Part shown: piece after piece, positions 58,440 to 64,000 of the stretch
How the letters are laid out: the number at the start of each line of letters is the position of its first letter
Position numbering within the stretch: the stretch's first letter is position 1
Assembly (NCBI GenBank): GCA_030323885.1
Contig: CM059200.1
Coordinates: 852,436-916,435 of the forward strand
DNA length: 64,000 nucleotides
Direction: 5' to 3'
Source of the DNA: Branchipolynoe longqiensis
Taxonomy: Eukaryota > Annelida > Polychaeta > Phyllodocida > Polynoidae
Notes under the pieces: model-generated
Told to the model about the DNA's origin: nothing
What the model saw: only the letters and a program-made list of their open reading frames with translations
The model's database searches: none
Program-made: the position numbers and the translations under genes

Positions 58440-59600
58440 TTATAAAACAAACTTTCTTTATGTTTCATTTTACTGTCTCTCCGATAACCGGACACCTGCT
58501 ATGCGACGTTTCACGTCAGTCTGGGTGCAGGGTTCCACTTTAAAGCACCCCTAACGACATGTCCATAAAGAAACATGTCATGACCACATGTCCATAAAGA
58601 AGCATGTCATGGTATGATATAGTTATTGACATCTGCAGGACAGCTACTAATTTAGATAAGTTACACCCCTACAATAGCACATTATTTACCAACACAAGAA
58701 CATACATCCAAAGAGGTTAACTGAACTTAGGTAACTTAACACAAAGACACCACACCAAACACCATATGACGTCACAAACCAGACGGGTTGGACGAATGAG
58801 TTAGAGTGTCCGTCTCCCGTGTTGGTAGATTGGTAAACACCAATATAAAAAAGTAGATTAAATAAAAGATTTGTCCCTGAAAATAATTTTAATTCTCACT
58901 AATTCCACTTTTCATATGATCATATGGTTATGCAGCGATGGACACAAAAGTAGGAATATAACAAAATTAACTTTTTGTAGGTTTGATTCCAATGTTTATC
59001 TCCATTTTAGGATTGGCGTTTACATGGTTTTGCCCCTGAACTCTTCATATTCTTTTTTAAACACGAGAGACTAAAAGCCTCACATTTTTCAACTTTAACT
59101 GTAAACCAGGGAAGTGGTTTTGTCACAAGAACGCCTTGATATCGATTATCCTCAATCTCAATCAGGACATTTTATTGTCTTGAGGCTTTTATTTCGTTCT
59201 TTTTGCATTTTGTTTTTCAATTTCCTACTTGAAGAGAGTCAAATTACACTAAAATAAGATAAAATCATTATCGATACTGTTCTGGCGTCCAAGTTCTTAT
59301 CGGTCGCTTTTATGGAATAAAGAGAGATAGAAAAATTGTTAGAAAACAAACATTCGCAAATGTATTGACAGTGACAGAAAGCAAGTTGAAAGATAAAACA
59401 CAAGAACACGGTTACAGTCCAAGACGCCCTTAGTTCTGTTTGTGTTGTTTGCAATGTGTTTCAGCCACAATGCCTGGTGAACATTCACCGACTATTTGCC
59501 GTGAATTAATCATTTTTGCAGCTAACAAACTGCTTACTAGCCAGTTTAAAGTGTTATAATTATATGTAGTATAACGCATTTATACTTATATTATTTATTT
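58440..59600. other. AT-rich DNA, nothing recognised
   Basis: Apart from a short family A head fragment (ACCAGACGGGTTGGACGAAT at about 58780-58830), no feature is seen. Confidence 0.45.
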
Positions 59601-59602
59601 TG

Positions 59603-59910
59603 CATGGTGGCTCGTCACCATGGGTAATTTGCGCGCAAACAAGGGGTCTCTGCAGTGGCACCACCTGGGTTCGATCTCGTCAACCAACAACCCCTGCCGG
59701 AATTCCCGAGAACCACCATCGCCGCGAGATCTGTGATGTCATCTCCGGTCGTCGACGGCCTGTCAAATCCTGCTTTCAACACTACGCCTCCAGACTCTGG
59801 ACCGACAACAACCACCTGACTCACCCGCCCACCCACCACTACAATGAGACACAGTTAAAGCGATAGGGTTGAGAGCCTGATTCGATGAACTTTCACCTGA
59901 TGACCTTATT
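59603..59910 (+). repeat. ~300-bp dispersed repeat H, copy 2
   Basis: TGGCTCGTCACCATGGGTAA to AGGGTTGAGAGCCTGA, matching 56855-57160 with frame-changing indels. Confidence 0.75.
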
Positions 59911-60552
59911 CAACCAGACTGATAATACTAATAGGGGTCAAACTGATAGTCGGGGTCAATGCCAAACTCTCAGTCCAACAGCTGTGAATGTCCAGGTCCT
60001 GACTGAGAACGCCCATCTTCGGCACAAGCGTCTGTTTCGGACTGATGTCTGGCACACCTTAGTGAAATCAATTATAATTTAGGAATTGCAAGACCTTTAA
60101 CTTCTGACAATGATATTAATAGACAAAAACCCCGCAATGTGTTCAATTTCCTGCTGTTTTTGGTCTGATTCATTACAACAGCCAGTTTCTCCTTTCGCGC
60201 TGAACGATGACTGAATGGGTAAAGGCCCCTCCTTAAATGTCCATGCACCAAGTCCATGGGTTCGAATCCTGACCCAATCATGCCAAAGACTTATTTACAC
60301 ACATTGATATTTGTCGCTCGCTATCTTGCTTGGTACATGGCATTTAATTGATTAGTAAATATCGCACTGCAAAACAACTTGACTGCTTTTGGTATTATGT
60401 TTTATGGTCAATATGTTTATTCTGCTGAATACGACTTTTGTCAGTGCCGAAGCACTGGTCTTCCAGCCATTGTTCAAGACAGGATTATTCACACAAACCT
60501 GGTAAATATATTTAAGTATACGTATTAAAGCGAGATACCAACAGCTATTAAA

Positions 60553-60819
60553 GTTGGTGGGTTCGAACCCTGGTCGAGTCAAACCAATGACTTAAACCTT
60601 GATACTTGTCGCTTCCTAGCCAAGTGCTCAGCATTATTAGGACAGGGCAAGGACTGGTTGGCTCAGTATCAGGATAATGTGACTGAGTGGGATATCAGGT
60701 CATGGTGCTGGTGTCCCAGTGGGGCAGCACTATAAAGTCACCATGAGTGCGCACTGTCACAAGTCGGTACCCGTCCTGACATTAACTTAGATGTTGCTAG
60801 GGTGTAAAACAACAAACAA
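60553..60819 (+). mobile_element. SINE family A, tail type 1, 5'-truncated
   Basis: Starts at the B-box GTGGGTTCGAACCCTGG and runs through the whole tail to AAAACAACAAACAAATG. Confidence 0.85.
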
Positions 60820-60889
60820 ATGAATCCAGCTGTTAATTACACAATTTGGAGTACAGAGCGTAATCGATTATTGACATAAGTGATAATAC

Positions 60890-61188
60890 CTTCTTGAAGA
60901 TTTATACTGCCTATCATGGATAAGTCTGAATAGACTTGTTTTCACCATTAGACAGTTTGTCGATAGAAAGCCCAAGCCTACACTTTTACCGACCCAAGGG
61001 ATTTTTAACCTCGCACACCACATAGACATGGTATGAGAGCAACTGGCCTTTGATGTCGCTGTATGTTATACACAGCGGTGGAAATCCAAATTGGCAGAGG
61101 TGGGGGCACAGGGAATCGAACCACCGACTTTCAGATTAGGAGTCCGACCTAGAAAAAAGCCAGACACTCTAACCACTCCGCCACAAAG
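60890..61188 (-). mobile_element. tRNA-derived SINE, family B
   Basis: Reverse-strand copy. GGGAATCGAACCACCGAC is the B-box side and ACTCTAACCACTCCGCCAC the A-box side. Confidence 0.85.
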
Positions 61189-61329
61189 AATACCCAAAAG
61201 TACCACAGCAATATTAATAATAATATACACTTATATAATATAATATTATATAATATGACTGCATCAATATTACATGGATCGATGTGCGCATTTATATGGC
61301 AGTTAGAATGTGTGTAGAAGTTGTGGGTT

Positions 61330-61625
61330 GTTGTTGATTTAAGTCTTGAATGGCAACATCAAAGGTCATATCAGGACGGGTACCGACTTGTGACAGTGCA
61401 CAGTCATGGTGACTTCATGGTGCTGCCTCATTGGAAGACCAGGCCGCCAGCAACATGACCCAATACCCGACACTGTCACATTATTTTGATACTGTGCAAA
61501 CTATTCCTTGCCCTATCCTATTAATGCCGAGTGCCAGGCTAGGTAGCGACAAGTATCAACTTTAAAAGGGATTGGTATGACTCAGATGGGATTCGAACTC
61601 CAGACGTTCCAAACAGGAAGCCTGT
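61330..61625 (-). mobile_element. SINE family A, tail type 1
   Basis: Tail TTGTTGATTTAAGTCTTG at the low end. The head is cut at about 61625, where family G sequence begins. Confidence 0.78.
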
Positions 61626-61855
61626 GCACAACCAGTGGTCCACAATTGGTTCATCAAAGGCTCTGGTATGTGCTGTCCTGTCTCTGGGGGAAAGTGCATA
61701 TAAAAGATCCCTTGCTGATTATTGGAAAGAGTAGCCTATGTGGCGGCTATGGGTTCCTCCAAAGAAACATGTCAGAATGACCATACGTTTGACGTCCAAT
61801 AGTCGATGATAACAATCAATGTGCTCTAGAGCCGTCGTTAAATAAAACGGTTTAA
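61626..61855 (+). mobile_element. SINE-like 3' tail, family G, copy 3
   Basis: Runs from CAACCAGTGGTCCACAATTG to CCGTCGTTAAATAAAACGG. It is the only copy retaining the GTTAAATAAAAC end. Confidence 0.78.
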
Positions 61856-62235
61856 CGTAGGTCATGATAACCTAATAAACAGGAATCGCAAGTCCTTCTC
61901 AGAATTCCCAGTAAAAAAGCTACGGGATGAATGTGATACCACTAACCTGTCAAAGAGTATCCACGATCACCAGTCATCAGAGAAGTTGGCACTCTGCCAA
62001 AATCAGTCAACGAGGCAGTGACAGAGAAATTGGACAGTGATCGATCAGTCGATGATGTCTTGAGGGCGTGGAATGTCCCTGTGGGTTATCAAATATCCGA
62101 TAACCGACACTCAGTACAAAAACAGGAAATAAAAGGAACGCATTCTCCACACACATATTAAAAAAAGCACAAATACCCGTGAATGATAGAGCTGTGTAAG
62201 TGAGTAGTGGAGATAGAATACCAGCTCTGTAAATA

Positions 62236-63810
62236 CTAATAAGCACGTCGGAGCAGGCAGCCGGCAGTCAGTAAGAAGCATGTCGGAACAGGCAGCCGGC
62301 ACTCAGTAAGAAGCATGTCGGTACAGGCAGCCGGCACTCAGTAAGAAGCATGTCGGTACAGGCAGCCGGCACTCAGAAAGAAGCATGTCGGAACAGGCAG
62401 CCGGCACTCAGTAAGAAGCATGTCGGTACAGGCAGCTGGCAGTCAGTAAGAAGCATGTTGGAACAGGCAGCCGGCAGCTAGTAAGAAGCATGTCGGAACA
62501 GGCAGCCGCCAGTTAGTAAGAAGCTTGTCAGAGCAGGGAGCTGGCAGTTAGTAAGAAGCTTGTCAGAGCGGGGAGCTGGCAGTTAGTAAGAAGCATGTCG
62601 CAGCAGGCAGCTGGCAGTTAGTAAGAAGCATGTCGGAGCAGGCAGATGGCAACTAGTAAGAAGCATGTCGGAACAGGCAGCTGGCACTTAGTAAGAAGCA
62701 TGTCGGAGCAGGCAGCTGGCAACTAGTCAGAAGCATGTCAGACCAGGCAGCCGGCACTCAGTTAGAAGCATGTTGGAACAGGCAGCTGGCAGCTAGTAAG
62801 AAGCATGTCGGAGCAGGCAGCCGGCACTCAGTAAGAAGCATGTCGGAGCGGGCAGCTGGCACTCTGTAAGAAGCATGTCGGAACAGGCAGGTGGCAGTCA
62901 GTAAGAAGCATGTCGGAACAGGCAGCTGGCAGCTAGTAAGAAGCATGTCGGAGCAGGCAGCCGGCAGTTAGTAAGAAGCATTTCGGAACAGGTAGCCGGC
63001 AACTAGTAAGAAGCATGTCAGAGCAGGCAGCTGGCAACTAGTAAGAAGCATGTCAGAGCAGGCAGCTGGCAACTAGTAAGAAGCATGTCAGAGCAGACAA
63101 CCGGCAACTAGTAAGAAGCATGTCGGGGCAGGCAGCCGGCAACTAGTAAGAAGCATGTCGGAACAGGCAGCCGGCAACTAGTAAGAAGCATGTCGGAGCA
63201 GGCAGCAGGCACCTAGTAAGAAGCATGTCGGAGCAGGCAGCTGGCAACTAGTAAGAAGCATGTCGGAGCAGACAACCTGAAACTAGTAAGAAGGATGTCG
63301 GAACAGGCATCTGGCACTCAGTAAGAAGCATGTCGGAGCAGGCAGATGGCATCTAGTAAGAAGCATGTCGGAACAGGCAGCCGGCGCTCAGTAAGAAGCA
63401 TGTTGGAACAGGAAGCTGGCAGCTAGTAAGAAGCATGTTGGAGCAGACAGCCTGCAGTCAGTAAGAAGCATGTCGGAACAGGCAGGTGGCAGTCAGTAAG
63501 AAGCATGTCGGAACAGGCAGCTGGCAACTAGTAAGAAGCATGTCGGAACAGGCAGCCGGCAACTAGTAAGAAGCATGTCAGAACAGGCAGCTGGCACTCA
63601 GTAAGAAGCATGTCAGAACAGGCAGCCAGCACTCAGTAAGAAGCATGTCGGAACAGGCAGCCGGCACTCAGTAAGAAGCATGTCGGAACAGCCAGCTGGC
63701 AGTCAGGAAGAAACATGTCGGAACAGGCAGCTGGCAACTAGTAAGAAGCATGTCGGAGCAGAGAGCCGGCAACTAGTAAGAAGCATGTCGGAACAGGCAG
63801 CCGGCAGACC
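62236..63810 (+). repeat. 35-bp satellite, about 45 copies
   Basis: The unit contains AGTAAGAAGCATGTCGGAAC followed by AGGCAGCCGGCAACT. Variants AACTAGT/CACTCAGT/CAGTTAGT and GCCGG/GCTGG mix along the array. The period is not a multiple of three, so long frames do not persist. Confidence 0.95.
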
Positions 63811-63823
63811 AGACAGTGTGTGT

Positions 63824-64000
63824 TGTCGGTTGGTTTTTTGGAGTTTTACATCTTGTCAAGATCTAAGGTAATATCAGGACAGGTACTGAATTGTGACAGT
63901 GCACACTCATGGTGACTTTATAGTGCTGCCCCACTGGGAAATTAGGCCATCAGCACCATGACCTGATATCCCACTCAGGCACATTATCCTGACACTGAGC
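63824..64000 (-). mobile_element. SINE family A, tail type 1, cut by the window edge
   Basis: The tail GGTTTTTTGGAGTTTTACAT is on the low side. The body runs to ATTATCCTGACACTGAGC at the last base; the head is outside the window. Confidence 0.85.

Overview
The window is eukaryotic nuclear DNA that is gene-poor, intron-rich and crowded with repeats. Short coding exons with consensus splice sites sit in kilobases of non-coding sequence. tRNA-derived SINEs, miniature inverted-repeat elements, LINE 3' ends and long minisatellites fill most of the rest. The domain types of the one gene, together with a SINE tail type I recall from mollusc genomes, suggest a lophotrochozoan, probably a mollusc. The species cannot be told from the sequence alone.

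Only one gene can be supported. It lies on the minus strand, and four exons spanning positions 47326 down to 1450 encode consecutive follistatin-type modules (an EGF-like FOLN hairpin followed by a Kazal domain). The exons are 47111-47326 (FOLN plus Kazal), 11185-11285 (FOLN), 8680-8794 (Kazal) and 1450-1559 (FOLN, ending just before a third Kazal). All four have splice signals, and the reading phases at all three junctions fit (1, 0, 1), giving a continuous 140-odd residue segment with correctly spaced cysteines. The tandem FOLN-Kazal arrangement is that of the N-terminal half of agrin, an extracellular-matrix heparan-sulfate proteoglycan. The gene is partial: the start, the remaining Kazal domains and the laminin-G end are not recognised here. 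The introns are about 35.8, 2.4 and 7.1 kb.

Layout. 1-11.3 kb: three exons, a ~100-bp and a ~115-bp tandem array, a 2.2-kb polypyrimidine minisatellite, pogo-like and Harbinger-like MITEs. 11.3-21.9 kb: intron with a tandem array, a foldback element, AT-rich unique DNA, SINEs and a 1-kb TIR element. 21.9-26.4 kb: 27-bp minisatellite, a tandem tRNA-like SINE array and a CACACACCTC array. 26.4-40.9 kb: LINE 3' ends, purine-rich and G-rich minisatellites, SINEs. 41-47.1 kb: SINEs, a TAA-flanked MITE and a ~25-bp satellite. 47.3-64 kb: upstream intron or intergenic DNA with nested MITEs and SINEs and a 35-bp satellite at the end.

The most unusual material is in the repeats. A group of TIR elements with CCC-GTCACAC-like ends and TAA/TTA target duplications carries private short-word interiors, and one member sits so close to an agrin-like exon that its target duplication forms part of the splice donor. 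Another element has 60-bp perfect TIRs and a CCGG duplication, with the matching empty site present elsewhere in the window. Very long open frames in the minisatellites are by-products of stop-free repeat units and are not annotated as genes. Exon coordinates are worked out base by base; most repeat edges are approximate.
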